Positions 1 through 8,087 of a stretch of 35,239 nucleotides of DNA are shown here, in pieces. Positions within the stretch are counted from its first letter, which is position 1, and each line of letters opens with the position of its first letter. The DNA is from CAZXCK01 sp964639225 (GTDB lineage: Bacteria > Chloroflexota > Anaerolineae > Aggregatilineales > Phototrophicaceae), in the NCBI GenBank assembly GCA_964639225.1, contig CAZXCK010000028.1:1-35239 (forward strand), given 5' to 3'. The position numbers and the translations under genes are program-made. Under the pieces are notes generated by a model. That model saw nothing but the letters and a program-made list of their open reading frames with translations, was not told the DNA's origin and did not search any database.

Positions 1-64
1 CACCCCCGCCTCGCTGCGCTCGACTCCCCCTCTACAAATATTTGGAGAGGGGGCTGGGGGGGTG
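1..64. repeat. Hairpin-forming dispersed repeat, cut by the window edge
   Basis: Positions 26-53 form a near-perfect palindrome with 13 of 14 pairs (mismatch 34/45) centred on CAAATATTTG. An outer inverted pair, CACCCCC at 1-7 and GGGGGTG at 58-64, brackets it, so the stretch can fold into one long stem. The left end probably continues outside the window. It lies beyond the stop of the minus-strand gene ending at 124, so it could help end that transcript, but there is no U-tract. That it is dispersed in the genome is an inference from its form. Confidence 0.5.
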
Positions 65-123
65 AGGTTAAACGGGAATGCGCATTCCTTCTGGTTTATC
101 CATAAGCGCATCTGCGCGGCGAA

Positions 124-702
124 CTAAGCGCAGTTGCGCGATGAACACCACAAGGTGCCGCTCTCCAGACGTTCGCGCAGGGTTTCCAGCATGGCGTCGG
201 CGTGCTCCTGCGTCATCCGCCCACTTTCGACCGCCTGCTCGAACCTCAACTGTGCCTGTTCCAGCAGTTCCTCGATGGCGGCATCGACATCAACCCCGGC
301 CTCAGTCAGGATATCCTGTAGTGTTTCGCCAGCGGCCAGACGTTCGCGGACTTCTGGCAGCGTCAGGCCGGACTGTTCGGCCAGCTCGACCCACCAGCCG
401 CCCAGCATGACGCCATCGCCCAGGCGACCTTCCTCAAGCCAGTGCTGCATCATCTCACCGCGCCGTGTCATGCGCTCACCGCGATTTTGCAGCACTTCGG
501 CGCGCTGCTGCATGGTGTCGTGGCGATTCTGCATCATTTCCTCGCAGCGCTCGACATCGCCGCCGCGCCGCCCCACTTCGTCGCAGAAATCGCTGTCATC
601 GTCAAAGCGCGGCCCGCCGCGGCCCTGTGCCGCTACCGAACTGACGACCAGCGCCAACAGCAGCAGTGTTACCAGTGCGACCAGTGTCGTTTTGTTTTTC
701 AT
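124..702 (-). CDS. Small secreted protein with tandem heptads, function unknown
   Basis: A 192-residue protein. The ATG at 702 is chosen because AGGAG lies 8 bases upstream; an in-frame start at 729 lacks such a site. Residues 1-25 are a clear signal peptide (Lys-containing start, Leu/Val core, cleavage after SVAA). The mature part has acidic patches, two N-terminal cysteines (about 40 and 53) and two more near the C-terminus. Residues 58-85 are four tandem heptads (QNRHDTM, QQRAEVL, QNRGERM, TRRGEMM), and a helical C-terminal half resembles DUF2680-like secreted proteins. I do not recognise a specific family. The heptads suggest a coiled coil, and the Met/His/Cys content could suit metal binding, but neither is shown. 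It is divergent from the glycan operon. Confidence 0.7.
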   Translation of the reverse strand: MKNKTTLVALVTLLLLALVVSSVAAQGRGGPRFDDDSDFCDEVGRRGGDVERCEEMMQNRHDTMQQRAEVLQNRGERMTRRGEMMQHWLEEGRLGDGVMLGGWWVELAEQSGLTLPEVRERLAAGETLQDILTEAGVDVDAAIEELLEQAQLRFEQAVESGRMTQEHADAMLETLRERLESGTLWCSSRNCA

Positions 703-729
703 GATCGTGTCTCCTATTATTGAACTCAT

Positions 730-745
730 TGACCTATGCTGGTCA
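730..745. promoter_or_regulatory. Operator-like palindrome between divergent genes
   Basis: TGACC, six bases, then GGTCA form a perfect inverted repeat, with weaker symmetry outside. It sits 28 bases upstream of the start of the secreted-protein gene, in the 128-bp divergent gap. The spacing suits a dimeric helix-turn-helix regulator, but no regulator gene is nearby and the binding protein is unknown. Confidence 0.3.
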
Positions 746-755
746 TTTTCGGTTG

Positions 756-768
756 TCGATGTAATCGA
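756..768. promoter_or_regulatory. Second palindrome in the divergent gap
   Basis: TCGAT-GTA-ATCGA is a perfect 5-3-5 inverted repeat, about 10 bases from the first palindrome. It may be another protein-binding site for the divergent pair. Short palindromes also arise by chance. Confidence 0.25.
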
Positions 769-791
769 TCCTCTACCGGAATGTAAAAAGT

Positions 792-800
792 TGGTAAAAT
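792..800 (+). promoter_or_regulatory. Possible extended -10 promoter of the glycan operon
   Basis: TGGTAAAAT matches the extended -10 pattern (TG, one base, then TAAAAT). There is no good -35 at the expected distance. It would start a transcript near 807, giving a leader of about 24 bases before the GT2 ATG at 831. Confidence 0.35.
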
Positions 801-830
801 CAGCTTAATTGCGTAAGTGGGGCGTGTGCT

Positions 831-1814
831 ATGGACCCAGCCAATCCACAGACCGAATCAGGCGTTGTCGATCTGTCGGTCATCATCGTAAGCTGGAATG
901 TCGCCGATCTGCTGGTCGATTGCCTGGACAGCATTCTGTTTAACTCGGTGGTAATGAGCCGCCAGCCTGACCAACAGCCCCGGACTGAGGTGCTCGTCGT
1001 CGATTCGGCCAGCAGCGACTCCACCGTTGAACGGGTGCGCCAGCGTTTCCCCGGTGTGACGCTGCTGCCGCAGGCCGAAAATGTGGGCTTCACGCGCGGC
1101 AATAACATCGGGTTACAGGCGGCTCGCGGACGCTATCTGCTGCTGCTGAACCCGGACACCCTTGTTCTGGGCGATGCGCTGCAGGTAATGGTCAATCATA
1201 TGGACGCCAATCCTGATGTCGGTATGCTGGGACCGTACACGCTCAACACCGACGGTACGCCGCAGTCCACGCGGCGCCGCTTCCCGACGCTGGCGACCGC
1301 ATTTTTTGAGAGCACCTGGCTGCAACCGTTCGCGCCACAGGCTCTGCTGGACCGCTACTACATGCGTGATCTGCCGGACCTGGGCACCGCCGATGTCGAT
1401 TGGGTACAGGGGTCGGCGCTGATGGTCCGGCGCGAGGTCTACGAGCAGATCGGCGGGCTGGATGAAGGCTTTGTCATGTATTCCGAAGAACTCGACTGGT
1501 GCAAACGTGCCAAAGATGCTGATTGGCGGGTGGTATTCCTGGGCGCGGCGCAGATCATCCATCATGGCGGCAAAAGCAGCGATCAGGTGACCGCTTTCAA
1601 GCATATTCAGTTTCAGCGCAGCAAACTGCGCTATTTTCGCAAGTATCACGGCACGGGCGCGGTGCTGGCTCTGCGCACCTTTCTGCTGCTGAACTACGCC
1701 TGGCAGCTCGGCCTGGAGTCGATCAAGAGTCTGCTGGGGCACAAGCGGGATATGCGCCGCGAGCGCATTCGCGCTTACTGGCAGGTGCTGCGCTCTGGTT
1801 TGAAGGCAACCTGA
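831..1814 (+). CDS. Glycosyltransferase family 2
   Basis: A 327-residue inverting GT-A enzyme. It begins with the family signature LSVIIVSWN (about residues 15-23), followed by the DSASSDST nucleotide-binding loop, the GFTRGNNIGL acceptor helix and LLLNPDT, the usual DXD-equivalent metal site. The later FVMYSEELDWCKR carries the catalytic acidic pair. The layout matches rhamnosyltransferase/WbbL-like GT2 proteins that add sugars to a lipid-linked or cell-wall glycan on the cytoplasmic face. There is no signal peptide. It is the first gene of a four-gene operon, and its TGA overlaps the next ATG by one base. The donor and acceptor sugars cannot be read from the sequence. Confidence 0.93.
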   Translation: MDPANPQTESGVVDLSVIIVSWNVADLLVDCLDSILFNSVVMSRQPDQQPRTEVLVVDSASSDSTVERVRQRFPGVTLLPQAENVGFTRGNNIGLQAARGRYLLLLNPDTLVLGDALQVMVNHMDANPDVGMLGPYTLNTDGTPQSTRRRFPTLATAFFESTWLQPFAPQALLDRYYMRDLPDLGTADVDWVQGSALMVRREVYEQIGGLDEGFVMYSEELDWCKRAKDADWRVVFLGAAQIIHHGGKSSDQVTAFKHIQFQRSKLRYFRKYHGTGAVLALRTFLLLNYAWQLGLESIKSLLGHKRDMRRERIRAYWQVLRSGLKAT

Positions 1815-2971
1815 TGCGCATTGGCATTGTCAGCGGAGAGTATCCGCCGCAGCAGGGCGGTGTCGGGGCGTACAGCCAGATTCTGGCGCGCACACTGGCT
1901 GGTCAGGGGAACATCGCGTTCGTTTATAGCAACCGGGACGCCATCGAAGATGACCCGGCAGTTAACCTTCACGCTGCGGCAAGCCGCTGGGGACCGCTGG
2001 ACCTGCGCGCGCTGGCTGGCTGGGCGCGGACCAATCGTCTGGACCTGCTCAACGTGCAGTACCAGACCGCCGCCTATGGCATGTCGCCCTGGCTGCACTT
2101 TCTGCCGGAGTTCGCGGGCGGTCTGCCGGTGGTAACGACGTTTCACGATCTGATGTACCCGTATCTGTTTCCTAAAGCTGGTCCCCTGCGCGACTGGATT
2201 GTGATGCGGCTGGCGCGCGCCTCGGCAGGTGTGATCGCCACCAATCACGAGGATATGGCCCGCGTGGGGCATCTGCCGCAGGCCGCGCTGATTCCGATTG
2301 GCAGCAACATCCTGAGCGCGCTCCCTGCCGATCACGACCGCCAGGCACAGCGCAGCAAGGCCAGGGCAGCCACTGGCGATCTGCTGCTGGCTTATTTTGG
2401 TTTCCTGAACCACAGCAAAGGCGTCGATACGCTGATCGCCGCGCTGGCTGCCCTGCGCGCCGATGATATCCCGGCGCGGCTGGTGATGATCGGCGGGCGG
2501 GTGGGCAGCAGCGACCCGACCAACGCCACTTACGCCGTTCGCATCGACGAGCAGATCGAACATTTGGGGTTGGCCGCTTACGTCCACTGGACCGGGTTTG
2601 TGGCCGATGAAGCGGTCGCCGCCTGGCTGGACGCTGCCGATGTCGTGGTGCTGCCCTTCCGGGATGGCGCGTCGTACCGGCGCGGCAGCCTGATGGCCGC
2701 TATCCAGCACGCGCGCCCTATCGTCACCACCCAGCCCGTTGTCGATATTCCGACCTTCCGCGATGGCGAGAATATGCTGCTGGTCCCGCCGGATAAGCCC
2801 AGTGCGCTGGTCACGACTCTGCGGCGACTCAATGCCGACCCCGACCTGCGCCAGCGGCTGGCTGATGGTGCAGCCGACCTGCGCGCCGAGTTCGACTGGC
2901 GGCGTATTGTGGATGCCTATTCCGCCTTTTGCGCGCGGGTCATCCAGTCCCGGCGTGAGGTGAAATCTTGA
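1814..2971 (+). CDS. Glycosyltransferase family 4 (GT-B)
   Basis: A 385-residue retaining GT-B enzyme. The ATG at 1814 shares its A with the TGA of the GT2 gene, and the protein starts MRIGIVSGEYPPQQGG, the typical GT4 glycine-rich acceptor-side loop. Other landmarks are VVTTFHDL, an ATNHED segment at the inter-domain region, LLAYFGFLNHSKG at the start of the donor domain, and a C-terminal ADVVVLPFRDGASYRRGSLMAA that stands where the EX7E motif lies in relatives. The frame stays open upstream to 1523, but that part overlaps GT2 and is out-of-frame reading, not protein. It likely extends the same surface glycan as GT2; the sugar is unknown. Confidence 0.93.
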   Translation: MRIGIVSGEYPPQQGGVGAYSQILARTLAGQGNIAFVYSNRDAIEDDPAVNLHAAASRWGPLDLRALAGWARTNRLDLLNVQYQTAAYGMSPWLHFLPEFAGGLPVVTTFHDLMYPYLFPKAGPLRDWIVMRLARASAGVIATNHEDMARVGHLPQAALIPIGSNILSALPADHDRQAQRSKARAATGDLLLAYFGFLNHSKGVDTLIAALAALRADDIPARLVMIGGRVGSSDPTNATYAVRIDEQIEHLGLAAYVHWTGFVADEAVAAWLDAADVVVLPFRDGASYRRGSLMAAIQHARPIVTTQPVVDIPTFRDGENMLLVPPDKPSALVTTLRRLNADPDLRQRLADGAADLRAEFDWRRIVDAYSAFCARVIQSRREVKS

Positions 2972-5244
2972 ATGTAGCCACTGTCGCGCCGCGTCGTTTG
3001 CCAGTGGATGCTGCCGCTGTTGGGGCGCTGGTACTGCTGTGGCTGCTGTTTTTCTGGCGCTTGTTCACGCCTACCCCCGCCGACCAGCTCTCGCTGGTAC
3101 ACGGCGATTTTTCGCGCCAGTTCGTGACGTTTGGGGCCTACCAGCACGAGCGTTTCAGCGCCGGTGAGGTGCCGCTGTGGAATCCGTATAACAACGGCGG
3201 GCTGCCGTTCATCGCCGATACGCAGGCGGCGGTCTTTTACCCGCCGCGCCTGTTGACCATCGCTTTGAGCAACCTCACTGGCGGCGGCTGGACGTACAAC
3301 ACGCTCCAACTGGAGATGACGGCGCACGTACTGCTGTACACGCTGCTGATGTACGCCTTTGTCCGTCGCCTGACACTGGGCCGGGCGGGTAGCGCGCTTG
3401 GTGCGTTTGTGGCGGCGTTGGTCGCCGGCTATGGCGGCTTTATGACCGGTTATCCGCCGCTGCAACTGGCGCTGCTCGAAGCGGCGATCTGGCTGCCGCT
3501 GGCGCTGCTGGCCGTTCTGGAAGCCACGCGGACCGCTTTCCGCTGGCGGTGGCTGGCGCTGGCCGGGCTGGCGCTTGGATTAAGCTGGCTGGCTGGCCAT
3601 CCGCAGACAGGCTGGTTCGCCACCTATACGCTGGTGGCGTATCTGGCGTGGCGCGTCTATACGCAGCGGCTTGGATGGCGCGTATTTGTGTTTGCGCTGG
3701 CGCTGGTCGGCGCACTAACGCTAGGCATCGCCGCCGTGACGCTGCTCCCTGGTCTGGAATACCTGACGCGCACAGCACGCACGGCGCTGAGTTTTGATGA
3801 CAAGGGCGGCGGCTTCCCCTTCCACGATGTCGCGCAGATGCTCGTGCCGGGAGTTGTCAGTCTGTGGTCGCCGCTGTTCGCCGGTGTGACCGGGCTGGCG
3901 CTGGCCGGAATTGGCCTGGCCGCACGTGACCGCGAGCGCCTGTTCTGGGGCGGTCTGGCGCTGGTGGCGCTGGGCCTGAGCTTTGGCGCGCGCAGCGCCC
4001 TGTTCCATGCACTGTATAACACGCTGCCCGGCCTCAGTTATTTTCGCGGCCAGGAACGCGCCGCCTATCTCGTCAGCGTGAGCGTGGCCGTGCTGGCCGG
4101 TCTGGGCGTGGTCGCGCTGGCGACGCCATCCGGTGCGGCCTTTTTGCGGCGGGTGCGCTACGCTGTCGCCGCGCTGGCGTTGGGTATCGGCGTGCTGGCA
4201 CTGCTGGTATTTGCGCTGTGGACCGGCGCGCCCGATGCTTACGGGCACGTCATTGAGCCGCTGGCCTTCAGCGCGCTGATCGCCGGTCTATTGCTGGCGC
4301 TGTTGTGGCGCGATCCGCCACTTAGCCACATGGCGGGCGCCGGTCTGCTGGCGGCGCTGGTCGTTTTCGAGTTGTTCTCGGTGAATATGGGCGGACCCGG
4401 CTACGAAGCCCGCCCAGCGGACGCGCAGCCCATCATGCAGACTCCGCCGCTGGTGAGCCGTATTCTGGACGACACGGACAGCCCCTATCGCATCGACGGC
4501 AGTCACGACCTGCCCGAAGCCGGGCCGTATGGCAGCGGCAACGGCGGCAGCCTGTACGGCGTGCAGGATATTCGCGGTATCAGCCCGCTGTTCCTGCGCG
4601 GACCGCACCGCATCATCGAGCGCGGTATGCCGTCAGAGGTCGCCTGGGAGCTGTTCGCCGTGCGTTATGTCATCACGCCCTGGGAAGAACTGCCGCTGAC
4701 CGCGTCGCAGATTATCGCCCGCGACTATCCCGCCGGGCAGACGCTCAACCTGCACCGCCTCGATGATCCGCGCCCGTTAGCGCTGCTTCTGGCCGATGTC
4801 GTCGTTGTACCCGATGATGATGCGGCCTACGCGCTGCTGGCCGATCCCGACTTCGACAGCCGCCAGACAGTTATTCTCGAAGACGAGCCGGCTGTGCTGC
4901 TGCCGGAAGCCATCCCCGACGACGCCCGTGCTACCGTTACTGATTTCGGGCCAGAGCGCATCACGGTTGAAATCGAAACCAGCAGCGACGCGGTGCTGTC
5001 GCTGGCGCTGGTCGATTATCCCGGCTGGCGCGCCCGCCTCAACGGCGAGTCGATCCCCACGTTGCGAGCCTACGGCGCGCTGACAGCGGTCAGCGTTCCC
5101 GCCGGGACGCACACCCTCACGCTGACTTACAGCCCGCTGAGTTATCACCTGGGCGCGATTTTCAGTCTGGTCACCTGGGGCGGGCTGGCTATACTGGGCC
5201 TGTTGCTGATCGTCAACCGCAGGAAACGGCATGCAATCGATTAA
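2968..5244 (+). CDS. YfhO-family polytopic membrane protein (GT-C-like)
   Basis: A 758-residue membrane protein. The start is a TTG at 2968 overlapping the previous stop by four bases; a strong GAGGTGA lies just upstream, and the nearby ATG at 2972 is out of frame and stops at once. After the first membrane helix the protein has HGDF and the YfhO hallmark PLWNPYNNGGLPF followed by AVFYPPRL, typical of GT-C-fold glycosyltransferases that use a polyprenyl-phosphate sugar. About a dozen hydrophobic segments follow to residue 475. Then comes a soluble C-terminal domain with VDYPGWRARLNG and a final membrane helix. It probably modifies a lipid-linked or surface glycan, possibly lipoteichoic-acid-like as YfhO does in Bacillus; the substrate is inferred only from the family. 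Confidence 0.88.
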   Translation: MNVATVAPRRLPVDAAAVGALVLLWLLFFWRLFTPTPADQLSLVHGDFSRQFVTFGAYQHERFSAGEVPLWNPYNNGGLPFIADTQAAVFYPPRLLTIALSNLTGGGWTYNTLQLEMTAHVLLYTLLMYAFVRRLTLGRAGSALGAFVAALVAGYGGFMTGYPPLQLALLEAAIWLPLALLAVLEATRTAFRWRWLALAGLALGLSWLAGHPQTGWFATYTLVAYLAWRVYTQRLGWRVFVFALALVGALTLGIAAVTLLPGLEYLTRTARTALSFDDKGGGFPFHDVAQMLVPGVVSLWSPLFAGVTGLALAGIGLAARDRERLFWGGLALVALGLSFGARSALFHALYNTLPGLSYFRGQERAAYLVSVSVAVLAGLGVVALATPSGAAFLRRVRYAVAALALGIGVLALLVFALWTGAPDAYGHVIEPLAFSALIAGLLLALLWRDPPLSHMAGAGLLAALVVFELFSVNMGGPGYEARPADAQPIMQTPPLVSRILDDTDSPYRIDGSHDLPEAGPYGSGNGGSLYGVQDIRGISPLFLRGPHRIIERGMPSEVAWELFAVRYVITPWEELPLTASQIIARDYPAGQTLNLHRLDDPRPLALLLADVVVVPDDDAAYALLADPDFDSRQTVILEDEPAVLLPEAIPDDARATVTDFGPERITVEIETSSDAVLSLALVDYPGWRARLNGESIPTLRAYGALTAVSVPAGTHTLTLTYSPLSYHLGAIFSLVTWGGLAILGLLLIVNRRKRHAID

Positions 5245-6724
5245 CGAGGCTCAAATCTGGTTTGCGCGCCTGGGCGGGCGCAGCGTTGCGCTCCTGCTGG
5301 GTGTCACGCTGGGTCTGGTGGGTGGAGTGCTGGCGCTGCTGCTGGTGGCGCTTGGCCCGGTGGTCGCCTTCGGGCTGACGCTGGCTGCGCTGGCCGGGCT
5401 GTACATTCTGACGAATGTCAACGCGGCGCTGTACGCCATCATCTTTGTGATGACGCTGCTGCCGTTCGGCACGCTGCCGTTTTCGATTGGCTTTACGCCC
5501 ACGCTGCTGGACCTGGCGATTGGCGCCTTTGTGCTGGTCTACCTGTTCCAGTGGATGACCGGCAGGCGCAGTGTCTTTCGCACGACGCCCGTGCATCTGC
5601 TGATCGTGGTCTATATGCTGTGGCTGCTGCTGGCCTTCTTTTTGGGGATGCGCCACTCGCCGCCGCAGATGAACGATTTGCGCCAGTTCGCTGGCACATT
5701 GCTGAGTATCGGCCTGGTTTTCATCGTCGTCGATCTGCTGCGCGACACGGTGATGCTACGCCGGGTGGTGCTGGTGGTGCTGGCTGCTGCCGGTTTACAG
5801 GCGCTAATCGCTGCTGCGCTGTATATTTTGCCCGATGATACCGCTAACACGCTGCTCAATAGTCTGGGACGCCTGGGCTATCCGGTTGGCAACGTCATCC
5901 GCTACATCGAGGCCAACCCCGACCTGCCAGAGCGCGCCATCGGTACCTGGGTGGACCCCAACGCGCTGGGCGGTGTGCTGGCCATCTCCGCCGCGCTCAT
6001 CGCGCCGCAGGTCTTCGCTAACAAGCCAGTGCTGCGCTACCGGGTGCTGACCTTCGGCGTGCTGGTCCTGTTGACGATCACGCTTATTCTGACGTTCTCA
6101 CGGGCGTCGGCGCTGGCGCTGGCCGCTGGTCTGTTTGTGATCGCTGTGGCCCGTTACCGGCGTTTCCTGCCGCTGCTGTTCGCTGGTGGCGCGCTGCTGT
6201 TGCTGCTGCCGCAGATGCAGGGCTACCTGATGCGCTTTGTAGAGGCCTTCACCGCGCAGGACCTGGCGACGCAGATGCGCATCGGCGAATGGACCGACTC
6301 GCTGCGGCTCATCAGCCGGTACCCGGTGTTCGGTGTGGGCTTTACCGGCACGCCGGACATCGACATCTATACCGATGTCGCCAACCTGTACCTGATTATG
6401 GCCAACCAGATCGGCCTCGTGGGGTTGGGTATCTTCCTGATTACAATTTCTGGCGTGCTGATTTATGGCCTGCGCGCCTGGCGCATCGCCCGCCGCGACG
6501 AAGAACTCGACTCGATCCACCTGGGCTACCACGTGGCGCTGGTCACGGCGATGGTCAACGCGGTGGCTGACCTGTATTTCTTCCGCCTGGATTTCCAGGG
6601 GTCGATTACGCTCTTCTGGCTCACAGTGACGCTGGCGCTGGCGAGTTCGCGGTTGGTGCTGGAACGCTCCGCCACGAGAGCCGGGCCTGAATCGACGCTT
6701 GTCAAAGGGGTGGATGTCCGCTAA
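5231..6724 (+). CDS. O-antigen ligase / Wzy-type polymerase-like membrane protein
   Basis: A 497-residue protein with about 12 membrane helices. The ATG at 5231 overlaps the upstream gene by 14 bases and follows AGGAAA. The Wzy_C/O-antigen-ligase signature is visible: a large loop with TWVDPNALGGVLA (around residue 240), the LTFSRASALALA helix, then a loop with SRYPVFGVGFTG and NLYLIMANQIGLVG. These proteins polymerise or ligate polyprenyl-linked glycan on the outer face of the membrane. As last gene of the GT2-GT4-YfhO operon it is the likely export-side step. Ligase and polymerase cannot be told apart by sequence alone. Confidence 0.88.
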   Translation: MQSINEAQIWFARLGGRSVALLLGVTLGLVGGVLALLLVALGPVVAFGLTLAALAGLYILTNVNAALYAIIFVMTLLPFGTLPFSIGFTPTLLDLAIGAFVLVYLFQWMTGRRSVFRTTPVHLLIVVYMLWLLLAFFLGMRHSPPQMNDLRQFAGTLLSIGLVFIVVDLLRDTVMLRRVVLVVLAAAGLQALIAAALYILPDDTANTLLNSLGRLGYPVGNVIRYIEANPDLPERAIGTWVDPNALGGVLAISAALIAPQVFANKPVLRYRVLTFGVLVLLTITLILTFSRASALALAAGLFVIAVARYRRFLPLLFAGGALLLLLPQMQGYLMRFVEAFTAQDLATQMRIGEWTDSLRLISRYPVFGVGFTGTPDIDIYTDVANLYLIMANQIGLVGLGIFLITISGVLIYGLRAWRIARRDEELDSIHLGYHVALVTAMVNAVADLYFFRLDFQGSITLFWLTVTLALASSRLVLERSATRAGPESTLVKGVDVR

Positions 6725-6822
6725 GATTGCCGGCGTCTGATGACAATTTAGCCAGGATGCGTTTTGCATCCAGTATCTTTCCGCTCCACACCGCGCGCTC
6801 GCGCTACAGTGGGGCATATTCC

Positions 6823-6841
6823 GTGGAAAGGGGACATCCAC
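6823..6841 (+). promoter_or_regulatory. Hairpin displaying the rpsF ribosome-binding site
   Basis: GTGGA (6823-6827) can pair with TCCAC (6837-6841), leaving a nine-base loop that holds AAGGGG, the only ribosome-binding candidate for rpsF. CCG directly overlaps the 5' side of the stem. Known S6:S18 autoregulatory leaders carry a structured element with a conserved CCG ahead of rpsF. This leader could be such an element, but I cannot match the full consensus. Confidence 0.35.
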
Positions 6842-6846
6842 AATTC

Positions 6847-7137
6847 ATGAAAAGAGCATACGAACTTACCTTCATCGTGCGTGTTGATCCGAACGAAGAG
6901 GTCATCCGCGACGCCATCAACCAGGTCAAGGACTGGGTTGAGGAAAACGACGGCGGAACCGTCAACAAGATCGACCAGTGGGGGCGTCGTCGTCTCGCCT
7001 ATGAGATTGACAAGCAGCGCGAGGGTTTCTACGTGCTGATGGACGCCGAGATTGACACCGATCATCTGCCGGAACTGGAATATAACCTGAAGCTGTCATC
7101 GTCAGTTCTGCGCTATCTGGTGGTCCGCCCGGACTAA
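6847..7137 (+). CDS. rpsF: Ribosomal protein bS6
   Basis: A 96-residue protein starting MKRAYELTFIV, with the bS6 core GGTVNKIDQWGRRRLAY and the C-terminal strand SSSVLRYLVV. The length is usual for the family without an acidic tail. The ATG at 6847 is preferred to the upstream in-frame start at 6727 because all homology begins here and AAGGGG lies upstream. bS6 binds the 30S platform with bS18, which is encoded two genes downstream. First gene of the conserved rpsF-ssb-rpsR block. Confidence 0.97.
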   Translation: MKRAYELTFIVRVDPNEEVIRDAINQVKDWVEENDGGTVNKIDQWGRRRLAYEIDKQREGFYVLMDAEIDTDHLPELEYNLKLSSSVLRYLVVRPD

Positions 7138-7202
7138 AACCAGAAGCCAGCGTGACGGTTCGGCCATCGGTGTACGAGGTTTAGACTGTTAAGGAAAAGC
7201 CT

Positions 7203-7601
7203 ATGGGACGCGGGTTGAACAAAGTCATGATTATCGGTCTGGTGGGGCGTGAACCAGAGATGCGTTATACCCCCAGTGGCCGACCAGTCACCAGCTTCAG
7301 TGTGGCGACCAGCCGCAATTGGACATCTGCCGACGGTGAGCGCCGTGAAGAGACCGAATGGTTTAACGTTGTCGCCTGGGGCAATCTGGCCGAAATCTGC
7401 AAGACACACCTGACCAAAAACCAGCAGGTTTACGTTGAGGGGCGTTTGCAGACTCGTGGCTGGGAAGACGAAAACGGCAAAAAGCATTTCCGCACGGAAC
7501 TGGTCGCCAATGAGATGATCCTTCTGGGTGACCGCCGTCATCCACACCATGATTTCGATTACAGCGACGAAGAAGACGACAGCGGCGACTACGCATTCTA
7601 A
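7203..7601 (+). CDS. ssb: Single-stranded DNA-binding protein
   Basis: A 132-residue SSB with an OB fold: NKVMIIGLVGREPEMRYTPSG at the N-terminus, then SFSVATSR, EETEWFNVVAWG and QQVYVEGRLQTR. The last 20 residues are acidic (DEEDDSGDYAF) and end in Phe, like the canonical interaction tip, though the usual DDIPF is replaced by GDYAF. The linker is very short, so the tip follows the OB fold almost directly. It coats single-stranded DNA and recruits replication and repair enzymes. AAGGAAAA lies before the ATG. Its place between rpsF and rpsR is the common bacterial order. Confidence 0.96.
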   Translation: MGRGLNKVMIIGLVGREPEMRYTPSGRPVTSFSVATSRNWTSADGERREETEWFNVVAWGNLAEICKTHLTKNQQVYVEGRLQTRGWEDENGKKHFRTELVANEMILLGDRRHPHHDFDYSDEEDDSGDYAF

Positions 7602-7644
7602 ACGCTGGTCTTCGAGTTGAGTTAACCTACATGGAGAGGTTTTC

Positions 7645-7995
7645 GTGAGCAGAGACAGAGATTTCGAAGATAGAGACGATCAGAACAACGGCGACGATCG
7701 CCCTGATCGTTCTGAGGGACGTGGCGGCTATCAGCGCCGTGGTGGGCCGCCCGGACGGGGTGGGTCTGGTGGAGCTGGTGGTGGCCGCCGCCGCCGTCGC
7801 AACACCTACTGCCCGGAAGGCAAGTGCTTCGACTACAAGGATGTCGATACTTTGCGTCGCTACATCAGCGAGACTGGCAAAATCAAACCGCGCCGCCAGA
7901 CTGGCAACTGCTCTCGCTGCCAGCGGGAACTGGCCCGTGAAATCAAGCGCGCCCGGCATCTGGCGCTGCTGCCTTTTGTCTCGTCGGGCGAGTAA
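7645..7995 (+). CDS. rpsR: Ribosomal protein bS18, four-cysteine form
   Basis: A 116-residue S18 with a GTG start behind GGAGAGG. The first 52 residues are a charged then Gly/Arg-rich extension not found in the usual 75-residue protein. The conserved core follows: YCPEGKCFDYKDVDTLRRYI, GKIKPRRQTGNCSRCQREL and IKRARHLALLPFV. Cys56, Cys61, Cys89 and Cys92 make this the C+ variant able to bind zinc. It pairs with bS6 on the 30S platform. The Arg/Gly tail probably touches rRNA; its exact role is unknown. The usual next gene, rplI, is absent here. Confidence 0.96.
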   Translation: MSRDRDFEDRDDQNNGDDRPDRSEGRGGYQRRGGPPGRGGSGGAGGGRRRRRNTYCPEGKCFDYKDVDTLRRYISETGKIKPRRQTGNCSRCQRELAREIKRARHLALLPFVSSGE

Positions 7996-8087
7996 CGCGC
8001 ATCCCGGCAGGCTGCGTTAGCGTTTGAGCAATACAACGGCGGGCACGACGTCGATGCTGGCGGGTGCCCCGATGAGGAGCTTTCTTT

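Noticed and set aside
1523..1813. Upstream extension of the GT4 reading frame
   Set aside because: The extra 97 codons overlap GT2 in another frame and look non-proteinaceous. The ATG at 1814 gives the standard GT4 start and a one-base coupling overlap.
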